Assembly: GCA_001898185.1 (NCBI GenBank)
Contig: MKTI01000009.1
Coordinates: 536,813-600,812, forward strand
Direction of reading: 5' to 3'
DNA: 64,000 bases
Origin: Cellulomonas sp. 73-145
GTDB lineage: Bacteria > Actinomycetota > Actinomycetes > Actinomycetales > Cellulomonadaceae
Shown: piece after piece, positions 23,376 to 31,588 of the stretch
Numbering within the stretch: the stretch's first letter is position 1
Layout of the letters: every line of letters starts with the position of its first letter
Program-made: the position numbers and the translations under genes
The notes under the pieces: model-generated
The model's input: the letters and a program-made list of their open reading frames with translations, nothing else
Database searches by the model: none
What the model was told of the DNA's origin: nothing

Positions 23376-23394
23376 CCCTGCCCACAAGGCAGGG
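23376..23394 (+). terminator. Short hairpin after gltD
   Basis: CCCTGCC (23376-23382) and GGCAGGG (23388-23394) form a perfect seven-bp stem around a CACAA loop, 60 bases after the gltD stop. No T-run follows. It most likely ends or attenuates the trp-glt transcript before pyk. Confidence 0.5.
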
Positions 23395-23432
23395 CCAGGA
23401 CGTTCGGCTGCGGCCCGAAAACCGAGAGGGAA

Positions 23433-23438
23433 TAGGCT
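23433..23438 (+). promoter_or_regulatory. Candidate -10 box for pyk
   Basis: TAGGCT fits the actinobacterial TANNNT pattern and ends six bases before the pyk ATG. That spacing would put the transcript start at or next to the start codon, giving a leaderless mRNA. No convincing -35 box is seen at 17-18 bases, so this is a weak call. Confidence 0.35.
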
Positions 23439-23444
23439 CGAACC

Positions 23445-24881
23445 ATGCGTAGAGCGAAGATCGTCTGCACCATCGGCCCCGCGACGGAGTCGCCCGAGCA
23501 GATCCAGGCACTGGTCGACGCGGGTATGGACGTGGCGCGACTGAACCGCAGCCACGGTGAGACCGAGGTGCACCAGCGCGTCTACAACAACGTGCGCGCA
23601 GCGGCGAAGGCGTCGGGTCGCTCCGTCGCCGTCCTGGTCGACCTGCAGGGCCCCAAGATCCGCCTCGGCCGCTTCGTCGAGGGCAAGCACTTCCTCGAGG
23701 TCGGTGACGTCTTCACCATCACCACCGAGGACGTCGAGGGCACCAAGGACCTCGTCTCCACCACCTTCAAGGGCCTGCCGGGCGACGTGAAGCCGGGCGA
23801 CCCGATCCTCATCGACGACGGCAAGGTGCTGGTCCGCGTCACCGAGGTGGACGGCCCCCGTGTGGTCACGCGCGTCGAGGTGCCGGGCCCGGTGTCCAAC
23901 AACAAGGGCCTCAACCTGCCGGGCGTCGCGGTGTCCGTCCCCGCGCTGAGCGACAAGGACGAGGAGGACCTGCGCTGGGCCGTCCGCGTCGGTGCCGACC
24001 TCATCGCGCTGTCCTTCGTCCGGAACGCCCGCGACTACGACGACGTGCGCCGGATCATGGAGGAGGAGGGCCGGGTCGTCCCGGTCATCGCCAAGATCGA
24101 GAAGCCGCAGGCCGTCGAGAACCTCAACGAGATCGTGCAGACGTTCGACGGCATCATGGTCGCCCGCGGCGACCTGGGCGTCGAGCTGCCGCTCGAGCAG
24201 GTGCCGCTGGTCCAGAAGCGGGCCGTCGAGCTGGCGCGCCGCAACGCCAAGCCGGTGATCGTCGCCACGCAGGTGCTCGAGTCGATGATCACCAGCCCGC
24301 GCCCGACGCGCGCCGAGGCCTCCGACTGCGCCAACGCGGTCCTCGACGGTGCCGACGCGGTGATGCTGTCCGGCGAGACGAGCGTCGGCGACTACCCGAT
24401 CGAGGCGGTCCGCACCATGGCCCGCATCATCGAGGTGACCGAGGAGCTGGGTCGCGAGCGCATCGCGCCGCTCGGCTCGACCCCGCAGACCCGTGGCGGT
24501 GCCATCACGCGTGCGGCCGCCGAGGTGGGCGACGCGCTCGGGGTGAAGTACCTGGTCACGTTCACGCAGTCCGGTGACTCCGCCCGGCGGATGTCGCGCC
24601 TGCGGTCGGCGATCCCGCTGCTCGCCTTCACCCCGCTGGAGGCCGTCCGGAACGTGCTGTCGCTCAGCTGGGGCGTGCAGACGTATCTCGTGCCGAAGGT
24701 CGAGAGCACCGACGTGATGGTCTACCAGGTGGACCAGACGCTGCGCGCCCAGGGCCTGGCCGAGATCGGCGACGTGGTCGTGGTCGTGGCGGGTACGCCG
24801 GTGGGCGTGACCGGGTCCACCAACTCCGTGGTGGTGCACCGCATCGGTGGCGAGGAGCCGGAGCGCCTGCGCGTCCTGTGA
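23445..24881 (+). CDS. pyk: Pyruvate kinase
   Basis: Pyruvate kinase converts phosphoenolpyruvate and ADP to pyruvate and ATP. The 478-aa product opens with RRAKIVCTIGPAT. It shows LVDLQGPKIRLG in the B-domain boundary, the active-site lysine in VIAKIEKPQA, metal-binding VARGDLGVELP, and a C-terminal allosteric domain with AAEVGDALGVKYLVTFTQSG. Length and order are standard. It is preceded by a hairpin and its own putative -10 element, so it may be transcribed apart from gltBD. Confidence 0.96.
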   Translation: MRRAKIVCTIGPATESPEQIQALVDAGMDVARLNRSHGETEVHQRVYNNVRAAAKASGRSVAVLVDLQGPKIRLGRFVEGKHFLEVGDVFTITTEDVEGTKDLVSTTFKGLPGDVKPGDPILIDDGKVLVRVTEVDGPRVVTRVEVPGPVSNNKGLNLPGVAVSVPALSDKDEEDLRWAVRVGADLIALSFVRNARDYDDVRRIMEEEGRVVPVIAKIEKPQAVENLNEIVQTFDGIMVARGDLGVELPLEQVPLVQKRAVELARRNAKPVIVATQVLESMITSPRPTRAEASDCANAVLDGADAVMLSGETSVGDYPIEAVRTMARIIEVTEELGRERIAPLGSTPQTRGGAITRAAAEVGDALGVKYLVTFTQSGDSARRMSRLRSAIPLLAFTPLEAVRNVLSLSWGVQTYLVPKVESTDVMVYQVDQTLRAQGLAEIGDVVVVVAGTPVGVTGSTNSVVVHRIGGEEPERLRVL

Positions 24882-24908
24882 CGCGGGCGTCCTTTGACGC
24901 ACCACAGC

Positions 24909-24967
24909 AACGAGAAGAGCTCGCCGCACGACCCCGGACGGGGCTCGTGGGGCGAGCTCGTCTCGTT
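24909..24967. terminator. Long bidirectional hairpin between convergent pyk and a small gene
   Basis: The left arm (AACGAGAAGAGCTCGCCGCACG and following bases) pairs with the right arm (CGTGGGGCGAGCTCGTCTCGTT). The stem is about 27 bp with three mismatches and a very short loop near 24936-24940. There is no T-run on either side. It lies between convergent genes, and its right end abuts the stop codon of the minus-strand gene, so it probably terminates both. Confidence 0.7.
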
Positions 24968-25152
24968 CAGCGCCCGCTGAGGGCGACCGGGCGGTGGGCG
25001 TCGATCGACACGCAGTACTCGCAGCGCGGACGTTCGTCCGTGCCCAGCTGCTTGTTCCACCAGGGGATCTCGCGACCCGCAGGGCACTCGTCGTCGTCGT
25101 GGAAGACCTGGGGGTCGGACGGGTGTGCCGAGTGGTACGCCTTGACCTTCAT
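24967..25152 (-). CDS. Small putative zinc-binding protein, function unknown
   Basis: The start is ATG 25152, preceded by AAGGAGG on the minus strand; an upstream in-frame extension lacks such a site. The 61-aa product has a His (VFHDDDECPAG) and Cys-x2-Cys (CEYC) arrangement that could bind one zinc ion. It resembles short actinobacterial hypothetical proteins in which a conserved H..C segment is followed by C-x2-C. No function is assigned. It converges on pyk. Confidence 0.65.
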   Translation of the reverse strand: MKVKAYHSAHPSDPQVFHDDDECPAGREIPWWNKQLGTDERPRCEYCVSIDAHRPVALSGR

Positions 25153-25352
25153 CGCGCCGGCCTCCTTGCCGTCGAGACGTCTGACCTGCACGGTCAGTGG
25201 ATGGGACGACGTTAGGGCCCTCTGTCGAGCAGGGCTGAGACTTAGGGCCCTGGTCCGGTGGACGGCCCGCACGGCGGTGGTCGGGTCGCCGCACCGCCTG
25301 CGTGCCGACAGGATCTCGGCATGAGCGGCGACGATCGGACGGGAGAGCGCGG

Positions 25353-25652
25353 GTGAACAACATCGACGTGCGAGACGCGGTGGCGGAGCAGCGTTACGAG
25401 GCGCGGCAGGGCGAGACGGTCGTCGGGGTGCTCCTGTACGAGCTGGACGGTGACGTGGTCACCTTCACCCACACCGAGGTGGAGCCCCAGGCCGAGGGCA
25501 CCGGTGTGGGGTCGACCCTGGCCCGCCGTGCCCTGGACGATGCCCGGGCCTCGGGACGGCGGGTGGTTCCGGCATGCCCCTTCGTCAAGGCGTGGATCGG
25601 TCGGCATCGCGAGTACGCAGACCTGGTGCAGCCCTCCGGCCCGGTGCGATGA
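25353..25652 (+). CDS. GNAT-like N-acetyltransferase (N-acetyltransf_CG type)
   Basis: This 99-aa protein has the acetyl-CoA binding segment EGTGVGSTLARRALDDARA and the ending ACPFVKAWIGRHREY. Both are typical of the short single-domain GNAT group related to E. coli YjdJ. The substrate is unknown. Translation is placed at GTG 25353, eight bases after GGGAGAG. The gene converges on the GH3 beta-glucosidase gene with only 22 bp between stops. Confidence 0.8.
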   Translation: MNNIDVRDAVAEQRYEARQGETVVGVLLYELDGDVVTFTHTEVEPQAEGTGVGSTLARRALDDARASGRRVVPACPFVKAWIGRHREYADLVQPSGPVR

Positions 25653-25674
25653 CCTAGGGGCGCGGCGCCGTCCG

Positions 25675-27963
25675 TCAGCCCCGGACGGCGAACGTGGCGT
25701 GGAGCAGGTCGCGGTCCCGTGAGGACGGGCCGACGAGCAGCTCGAACTCGCCGGGCTCGACGACCCGCGTCGCGTCCGCGTCGACCAGCGTGCAGTCCCG
25801 TACGGGCAGCTCGAGCTCGACGACCCGTCGCTCACCGGGTGCCAGCGCCACCTGCCGGTAGGCCTTGAGCTCCTTCTGTGCCCAGGTCACCGATGTGACG
25901 ACGTCGTGCAGGTACACCTGGACGGTCTCGAGGACGGGGCGGCCTCCGGTGTTCGTGACGGCGACGCGCGCTCGCACGGCGTCATCCCGGCCGACCACCG
26001 GCGTGGAGACGACGAGGTCGTCGTACGCCACGCTGGTGTAGCTGAGGCCCTCGCCGAACGCGAAGGCCGGGTCCTGGGTCAGGTCGGCGTACCGCGTGCC
26101 GTGCTGGCCGGGCAGCTGGTTGTAGTACGTGGGTTGCTGGCCGACGTGCCGGGCGAACGAGATCGGCAGCCGGCCGCTCGGCTCCACCAGGCCGAGCAGC
26201 AGCTCGGCGATCGCCTGTCCGCCGCGCATGCCCGGGTTGGCCGCCCACACGAGTGCGGCGGCCTCCAGGGCGGACGGCGGCAGGACCAGCGGCTTCGAGG
26301 CGACGAGGACGACGACCATCGGTGTGCCCGTCGCCGCGAGGGCGTCGAGCAGGGCGATCTGCCCGCCGACCAGCTCGAGGGTGGCCGTGGAGCGGCCCTC
26401 GCCGACCAGCTCGATGCGGTCGCCGACCACGGCGACGACCACGTCGGCGTCTCGGGCCGCCCGGACGGCCTCGGCGATCAGCGCCTCGTCGGGCGGGCAG
26501 GGCACCGCGACCGCCGGACGCGGCTGACCGTCGGGGAAGAAGGCACCCTCAGGGTCCGGGCCGACGGTGACGACGTCCGCACCGCGGGCGTGCGTGACGG
26601 TCCAGCTGCTCGGCGCGTGCGCGCGCAGGCCGTCGAGCACCGTGGTGGTCAGGTGCCGCGGGTGGCCGTCGGGCAGCCAGTCCGCCTGGCCGGACGCCCC
26701 GGCCCAGTCGCCGAGCTGCGCGTGCTGGTCGTCGGCGTTGGGGCCCACGACCGCGACCCGGTACGGGTGGCCAGTGGGGTCCGCGGCGCGTCCGGTCGCG
26801 TCGGCGGTGAACCCACCGGCCAGCGGCAGCGTGCCGTCGTTGCGGAGCAGCACCAGCGACCGGCGGGCCGTCTCGAGGTTGACGGCGGTGTGCTCGGGTG
26901 CGCCCACGACGGCGCGCTGGCGTGCGGGCTCGGGGCGGCGCGGGTCCTCGAAGAGACCGAGCTCGAGCTTCAGCGTGAGGATGTGGGCGACCGCGGCATC
27001 GATCTCGCTCTCGGCGAGCAGGCCTCGGGCCACCGCGTCCTGGGCGCCGGCGAAGAACTGCGGCGTCGTCATCACCATGTCGTTGCCCGCCCGGACCGCC
27101 CGGGCAGCGGCGTGGGTGTGGTCCGGCTCGATCCGCTGCTCCCACACCATGCGGCCCACGTTGTCCCAGTCGGTGACCAGCGTGCCTGTGTACCCCCACT
27201 CGCCGCGGAGGACCTCGTTCAGCAGCCAGTGGTTGACGGTGATCGGGACACCGTCGGTGGACTGGTAGCCGAGCATGAACGTGCGGCAGCCCTCACGTGC
27301 CACGCGTTCGAACGGCGGCAGGAACCAGGACCGCAGCTTGCGGCGGGAGATGTCGGCCTCGCTGGCGTCCCGCCCGCCCTGCGTCTCCGAGTAGCCGGCG
27401 AAGTGCTTGGCGGTGGCGAGGATCGCGGTCGGGTCGGTGAGGCCGTCCCCCTGGTAGCCGCGGACCATGGCCGAGGCGAGCTCGCCGATGAGGAAGGGGT
27501 CCTCGCCGAACGTCTCGTCGACGCGGCCCCACCGCAGGTCCCGCGCGATGCACAGCACGGGGGAGAACGTCCAGTGGATGCCGGTGGCGGCGACCTCCAC
27601 GGCCGTCGCTCGCGCCGCTCGCTCGAGGAGGTCGGGGTCCCAGGTGGCCGCCATGCCGAGCTGGGTGGGGAAGATCGTCGCGCCCTCGAAGAACGAGTGC
27701 CCGTGGATGCAGTCCTCGGCGACCAGGAGCGGGATGCGCAGCCGCGTCCCGTCGGTGAGGTCGTGGGCCTGCAGCACGTTGTCGGGGGAGGCGTGCAGGA
27801 TCGAGCCGACGTGGAAGTCCCTGACGAGCGGCTCGACACCGTCCTTGGCGTTGAGCTGCAGCATCTGCCCGACCTTCTCGGGCAGCGTCATCCGGGCGAG
27901 CAGGTCGGCCACCCGGGCGGGGACTTCGAGGCTGGGGTCCTGGTAGGGCAGGAGCGCGGTCAC
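25675..27963 (-). CDS. Glycoside hydrolase family 3 beta-glucosidase, cytoplasmic
   Basis: The 762-aa protein has no signal peptide, so it should hydrolyse imported cello-oligosaccharides or similar beta-glucosides inside the cell. Domains in order are: a GH3 N-terminal barrel (DLLARMTLPEKVGQMLQ onward, with KHFAGYSETQGGRD), the nucleophile Asp in LVTDWDNVG, the C-terminal sandwich domain, and a fibronectin III-like domain over about the last 80 residues. The start is GTG 27963 with GAGAGGA upstream. The open frame reads on for another 330 residues into the divergent gene, but that part is a shadow. A CelR/CebR-like operator upstream fits cellobiose-type control. Confidence 0.9.
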   Translation of the reverse strand: MTALLPYQDPSLEVPARVADLLARMTLPEKVGQMLQLNAKDGVEPLVRDFHVGSILHASPDNVLQAHDLTDGTRLRIPLLVAEDCIHGHSFFEGATIFPTQLGMAATWDPDLLERAARATAVEVAATGIHWTFSPVLCIARDLRWGRVDETFGEDPFLIGELASAMVRGYQGDGLTDPTAILATAKHFAGYSETQGGRDASEADISRRKLRSWFLPPFERVAREGCRTFMLGYQSTDGVPITVNHWLLNEVLRGEWGYTGTLVTDWDNVGRMVWEQRIEPDHTHAAARAVRAGNDMVMTTPQFFAGAQDAVARGLLAESEIDAAVAHILTLKLELGLFEDPRRPEPARQRAVVGAPEHTAVNLETARRSLVLLRNDGTLPLAGGFTADATGRAADPTGHPYRVAVVGPNADDQHAQLGDWAGASGQADWLPDGHPRHLTTTVLDGLRAHAPSSWTVTHARGADVVTVGPDPEGAFFPDGQPRPAVAVPCPPDEALIAEAVRAARDADVVVAVVGDRIELVGEGRSTATLELVGGQIALLDALAATGTPMVVVLVASKPLVLPPSALEAAALVWAANPGMRGGQAIAELLLGLVEPSGRLPISFARHVGQQPTYYNQLPGQHGTRYADLTQDPAFAFGEGLSYTSVAYDDLVVSTPVVGRDDAVRARVAVTNTGGRPVLETVQVYLHDVVTSVTWAQKELKAYRQVALAPGERRVVELELPVRDCTLVDADATRVVEPGEFELLVGPSSRDRDLLHATFAVRG

Positions 27964-27997
27964 GACGACGGGTCCTCTCTCGGCCTCGGGCTTGGTC

Positions 27998-28011
27998 TCG
28001 AATCGATTCGA
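27998..28011. promoter_or_regulatory. Perfect 14-bp palindrome upstream of the beta-glucosidase gene
   Basis: TCGAATCGATTCGA is a perfect inverted repeat 35 bp upstream of the GH3 start. It lies just downstream of a minus-strand TACAGT -10-like box (28028-28033). A LacI-family repressor site in this position would block transcription. It differs from the CelR consensus, so a second regulator is possible. Confidence 0.5.
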
Positions 28012-28053
28012 CGGCGATTCGGCGGCCACTGTAGCCGTTTCCGAGGAGTGGCG

Positions 28054-28067
28054 TGGGAGCGTTCCCG
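28054..28067. promoter_or_regulatory. CelR/CebR-like operator between divergent GH3 genes
   Basis: TGGGAGCGTTCCCG differs at two positions from the 14-bp palindrome TGGGAGCGCTCCCA known for the cellobiose-responsive repressors CelR (Thermobifida) and CebR (Streptomyces). It lies 91 bp upstream of the beta-glucosidase start and 57 bp upstream of the divergent lipoprotein GH3 start. It overlaps the expected -35 zone of a minus-strand promoter with TACAGT at 28028-28033. Confidence 0.65.
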
Positions 28068-28123
28068 CACGGCGTGGCGTCGCCGTTCGCGACGGCGGTC
28101 CGAGGCGCAGGCATGATGCGCGT

Positions 28124-29383
28124 GTGCGCTGGTTCACGGGGGTCGTCTTCACGGGGGTCGTCGTGGTGCTGCTGACCGGCAGCCTCGACGCCTGCACCGC
28201 GGGCACGCAGCCCGTCCCCGACAGCACCTCGGCTTCGCTCAGCACCGGCGCGGCGTCCGCGTCCTCCGGGAGCGGGACCTCGAGCGCGGCCGGGGCGCCG
28301 ACGGCGGGCGTGCCGCCGACGTCGTCCCCCTCGGCACCGACCGGCAGCGGGCACGGCGTCGACCCGCTGTCCGGGTGGACGCTCGAGGAGAAGGTCGGCC
28401 AGATCGTCATGGTCGGCGTGAGCACGTCCGCCCCGCAGCGGTCGAGCCACGACGTCGTCGCGTCCGCGCACGTCGGGAACGTGTTCCTGCAGGGACGCAC
28501 GTCGGCGGGCCGGCAACGCGTCGCCGCGCTGGTGCACTGGTTCACCGACCAGGTGCCGTCGGGCGCCACGCACGGCGCCCCCATGATCGTCGCGACGGAC
28601 CAGGAGGGCGGTCTGGTGCAGACCCTCTCGGGTGACGGGTTCAGCGCCATCCCGTCCGCGCTGGAGCAGGGCGGGCTGCCGCCGGCCGAGCTGCGCTCCG
28701 CTGCCGCGTCCTGGGGTTCGGAGCTCGCGGCGGCGGGCGTGACGCTCGACCTCGCGCCGGTCGTCGACGTGCCGACCGAGGGCGGCGCGGCGAGCAACGC
28801 GCCGGTCGGGGCGCTGCGCCGCGCGTACGGGTTCGCCGCCGCGGACGTGGAGGCCCACGCCGATGCGTTCACGGACGGGCTGGCCGGTGCAGGGGTCGCG
28901 GTGGCGCCCAAGCACTTCCCCGGACTGGGTCGGGTCACCGGCAACACCGACTCCGCGGCCGGCGTGGTCGACGACGTGACGGACGCGTCCTCGGAGCAGG
29001 TGCAGGTGTTCCGTCACGAGGTCGCCCGCGGCGCACGGTTCGTCATGGTCGGGACCGCGAGCTACGCGCGTCTGGACCCCGGGACGCCGGCCGCCTTCTC
29101 GCCCGCGGTCGTCCAGGGGCTGCTCCGGGGGCAGCTGGGGTTCAGTGGCGTCGTGATCACCGACGACCTCTCGGGTGCGGCCCAGGTGGCGGCGTGGAGC
29201 CCGGGCGACCGCGCCGTCAAGGCGATCGAGGCGGGGTGCGACATCGTGCTCGCCTCCAAGGACCCCAGCGTGGTCCCCGCGATGGTGAGCGCCCTGGTGG
29301 AGCGCGCACGCACCGACCCGGCGTTCGCTGCACAGGTGGACCAGGCGGCCCGCCGGGTGCTCGCCGCCAAGGGCGTCGCGTGA
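28124..29383 (+). CDS. GH3 N-terminal-domain lipoprotein (NagZ/LpqI-like)
   Basis: The 419-aa protein starts at GTG 28124 and carries a hydrophobic signal ending in a lipobox (LDAC). A Ser/Thr/Ala/Gly-rich linker follows, then one GH3 barrel. Recognisable parts are ATDQEGGLVQTL, KHFPGLGRVTGNTD and VITDDLSGAAQV with the nucleophile Asp. NagZ-type N-acetylglucosaminidases usually have KHFPGHG and a DSH motif. Here both histidines are absent (GLG, TDSA), so acid/base chemistry may differ. It is outside the cell and could act on peptidoglycan fragments or oligosaccharides. It diverges from the beta-glucosidase gene across the operator. Confidence 0.82.
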   Translation: MRWFTGVVFTGVVVVLLTGSLDACTAGTQPVPDSTSASLSTGAASASSGSGTSSAAGAPTAGVPPTSSPSAPTGSGHGVDPLSGWTLEEKVGQIVMVGVSTSAPQRSSHDVVASAHVGNVFLQGRTSAGRQRVAALVHWFTDQVPSGATHGAPMIVATDQEGGLVQTLSGDGFSAIPSALEQGGLPPAELRSAAASWGSELAAAGVTLDLAPVVDVPTEGGAASNAPVGALRRAYGFAAADVEAHADAFTDGLAGAGVAVAPKHFPGLGRVTGNTDSAAGVVDDVTDASSEQVQVFRHEVARGARFVMVGTASYARLDPGTPAAFSPAVVQGLLRGQLGFSGVVITDDLSGAAQVAAWSPGDRAVKAIEAGCDIVLASKDPSVVPAMVSALVERARTDPAFAAQVDQAARRVLAAKGVA

Positions 29384-29558
29384 CGGCCGCCGGCGCACCG
29401 TCCGCTGCCCGCGCAGCCGTCCCACGGCCCTGGGGCGCGATGTCGATGTCTCCGCAGCGGTAGCGAGGCCTGCGGCAACGGGTGAAGCATCACCCCCGAG
29501 GCTGACCGGTAGAGGCGGCCCGGGGGACAACGCCACACCAGACAAGGGAGCAGCAGCC

Positions 29559-29942
29559 ATGAAGGGCTTCAAGGACTTCATCATGAGGGGCAACCTCGTC
29601 GAGCTCGCCGTCGCCTTCATCATGGGCGCCGCGTTCGGCGCCGTGGTGACCGCCTTCACCAAGGTGATCATCGAGCTGCTGGCGAAGGCCGGCGGTGCTC
29701 CGAACTTCGACCAGTGGAAGCCGGGCGGGCTGGTGTCGGTGGGGCCCTTCCTCACCGCGCTGGTCGCGTTCCTGATCCTGGCGTTCGTCGTCTACTTCTT
29801 CATCGTCAAGCCGTACGAGGCGGCCAAGCGGCGGTTCGTCCGCAAGGAGGAGGTCGACGCCACGCCCGACGAGGACACGTTGCTGCTGCGGGAGATCCGC
29901 GACGCGCTCGTGCGCGGCGGTGAGGGTCCGGCGCGCGTGTAG
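29559..29942 (+). CDS. mscL: Large-conductance mechanosensitive channel MscL
   Basis: MscL opens under membrane tension to release solutes during osmotic downshock. The 127-aa protein has the N-terminal helix MKGFKDFIMRGNLVELAVAF and TM1 rich in Gly/Ala (IMGAAFGAVVTAFTKVII). A short periplasmic loop, TM2 (FLTALVAFLILAFVVYFFIV) and a charged C-terminal bundle follow. A purine-rich AAGGGAGCAGCAG precedes the ATG. Length is typical for actinobacteria. Confidence 0.95.
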   Translation: MKGFKDFIMRGNLVELAVAFIMGAAFGAVVTAFTKVIIELLAKAGGAPNFDQWKPGGLVSVGPFLTALVAFLILAFVVYFFIVKPYEAAKRRFVRKEEVDATPDEDTLLLREIRDALVRGGEGPARV

Positions 29943-30271
29943 CGGGTCGCTGAGCGGCGCGGTGCGCCGACCGGGCTGCGGTTGGCGAACCGCGTCCCGG
30001 TCGGCCGCCCGAGGGTCCGGCCGTCGAGGCATCGGCCGGCTCGGCACGGTCCCGCCGGACGCCATCGGGACCAGTTTCGAGGTGTGGCCCGCGCAGCGGC
30101 GGGACCATCTCGGCGGTCCGACGCTCGCACCGGTGTCCGTGAGCGTCGGTTCCGGCGGGCACGCTCCGGCGTCGATGCAACGTGCCCTCTCAGCTCACGC
30201 GGTTCGTGGTGTTCAACGCACGCATCATGCGGATGGTGCTGCGGGGGAGCCACTGACCTGACGGCCACCGT
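29943..30271. other. No gene recognised between mscL and the sulfur operon
   Basis: These 329 bases are GC-rich and hold no frame with convincing protein features on either strand. The mscL and cysG genes converge here, so a terminator would be expected, but no long perfect hairpin stands out. Confidence 0.5.
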
Positions 30272-31588
30272 TCAGGCGGGTGCATCGTCCGGCGGGGTCG
30301 ACGCGCGGTCGGTCGTGCGCGACCGCGGTGCCCGCGTGCCCGGGCTCGGCGACCGCTGCTCGGCGTTCCTCCAGGCAGGGGAGAGCCGGACGACGTCGCC
30401 GACGACCGTGACGGCGGGCGATCGCACGCCGATCCGTACGGCCAGGTCGGCGATCGTCGCGAGGGTCCCGACCGTCGTGCGCTCACCCGGACCGAAGCCG
30501 TCCTCGACGATCCCGACGGGTGTGTCGTCGGCGCGGCCCGCGGCCCGCAGCGCCTCGCAGGCCCTGCCGAGGCCGGCCACCGCCATGAGGAGGACGACCG
30601 TGTGGTCGCGTGCCGCGGGGACGGCGGCGATGTCGTCGTGCCCCGTCACCACCGTGAAGCCGGTCGCCACGCCGCGGTGGGTGACCGGGATGCCCGCGAC
30701 GGCCGGGACCGCCACGGCGCTGGTGACGCCGGGCACCACCTCCACCGGCACGCCGGCGCGGCGGCAGACCTCGGCCTCCTCGGAGCCACGACCGAAGACG
30801 TAGGGGTCGCCGCCCTTGAGGCGGACGACCCGCCGACCGGCCAGGGCGTGCTCGACGAGAAGGGCGTTGATCTGGTCCTGCGGCACGGCGTGATGGCCCG
30901 GGGTCTTGCCGACGTCGACCACCAGCACGTCCGGGTCGAGCTCGGCCAGGACGGCGTGCGGGGCGAGCCGGTCGACGACCACGACGTCCGCCTCGGCGAG
31001 CAGCCGCCTCCCGCGGACCGTGAGAAGACCGGGGTGGCCCGGGCCGCCCCCGACGAGGGCGACCGAGCCGACCGCGTTCGGGGCCTGGCTCGCGCCGGGC
31101 GTGGTGGGGCGTCGCCTGCGCAGCGGCAGAGAGCCTGCCTTCAGGAGCGCGCCGATGGCGTCCCGCAGCCCGCTCGCGCGCCGAGGGTCGCCGCCGGCGT
31201 TCACCGCGACCACGACGTCGTCCACCGTGGCGACCGCCGGCACCCAGGCCGTCGCCTGGGCCGCATCGCCGGCGTGCACGCACCAGACCCGGGCGGCGTC
31301 CGCATCGGCGAGCACCTGCCGGTCGACGTCCGGGTCTCCCGTCGCGGTGTGGACCAGCCACGCGCCGTCCAGGTCACCGGCCTGGTAGCGGCGGCCCGAC
31401 CAGGTGATGGTGCCCTCGGCGGCGAGCTTCACCAACGAGGGGTCCGCCTGCGGCGCGACGACGTGGACGGCGGCACCGGCGTCGACCAGGGTGCGTGCGC
31501 GCCGCGCCGCGACCGGTCCACCGCCGACCACCACCACGTGGCGTCCCGCGACGGACAGGGTGAGCGGGTACTGCGGCAGCTCCGTCAC
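30272..31588 (-). CDS. cysG: Siroheme synthase: precorrin-2 dehydrogenase/ferrochelatase fused to uroporphyrinogen-III C-methyltransferase
   Basis: This 438-aa fusion makes siroheme for the sulfite reductase encoded at the head of the same operon. Residues 1-150 form the NAD-dependent dehydrogenase part (VVVVGGGPVAARRARTLVDAG). Residues 170-420 form the SAM-dependent methyltransferase, with VGGGPGHPGLLTVRG, VVRLKGGDPYVFGRG, PGVTSAVAVPA and HRGVATGFTVVTGH. A tail of about 25 residues is disordered. Its ATG overlaps the permease stop (ATGA). Unlike enterobacterial CysG it is the last gene of the operon. Confidence 0.93.
   Translation of the reverse strand: MTELPQYPLTLSVAGRHVVVVGGGPVAARRARTLVDAGAAVHVVAPQADPSLVKLAAEGTITWSGRRYQAGDLDGAWLVHTATGDPDVDRQVLADADAARVWCVHAGDAAQATAWVPAVATVDDVVVAVNAGGDPRRASGLRDAIGALLKAGSLPLRRRRPTTPGASQAPNAVGSVALVGGGPGHPGLLTVRGRRLLAEADVVVVDRLAPHAVLAELDPDVLVVDVGKTPGHHAVPQDQINALLVEHALAGRRVVRLKGGDPYVFGRGSEEAEVCRRAGVPVEVVPGVTSAVAVPAVAGIPVTHRGVATGFTVVTGHDDIAAVPAARDHTVVLLMAVAGLGRACEALRAAGRADDTPVGIVEDGFGPGERTTVGTLATIADLAVRIGVRSPAVTVVGDVVRLSPAWRNAEQRSPSPGTRAPRSRTTDRASTPPDDAPA

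Noticed and set aside
21723-24929. A 1,068-residue minus-strand open frame opposite gltD and pyk
   Set aside because: It spans two well-supported plus-strand genes and their intergenic region and has no recognisable domain.
27964-28947. N-terminal extension of the beta-glucosidase frame to 28947
   Set aside because: The extension covers the divergent lipoprotein gene and the operator; GTG 27963 gives a standard GH3 N-terminus.
29982-30803. Plus-strand 273-aa frame after mscL
   Set aside because: Most of it is antisense to cysG and the rest has no protein character or ribosome site.
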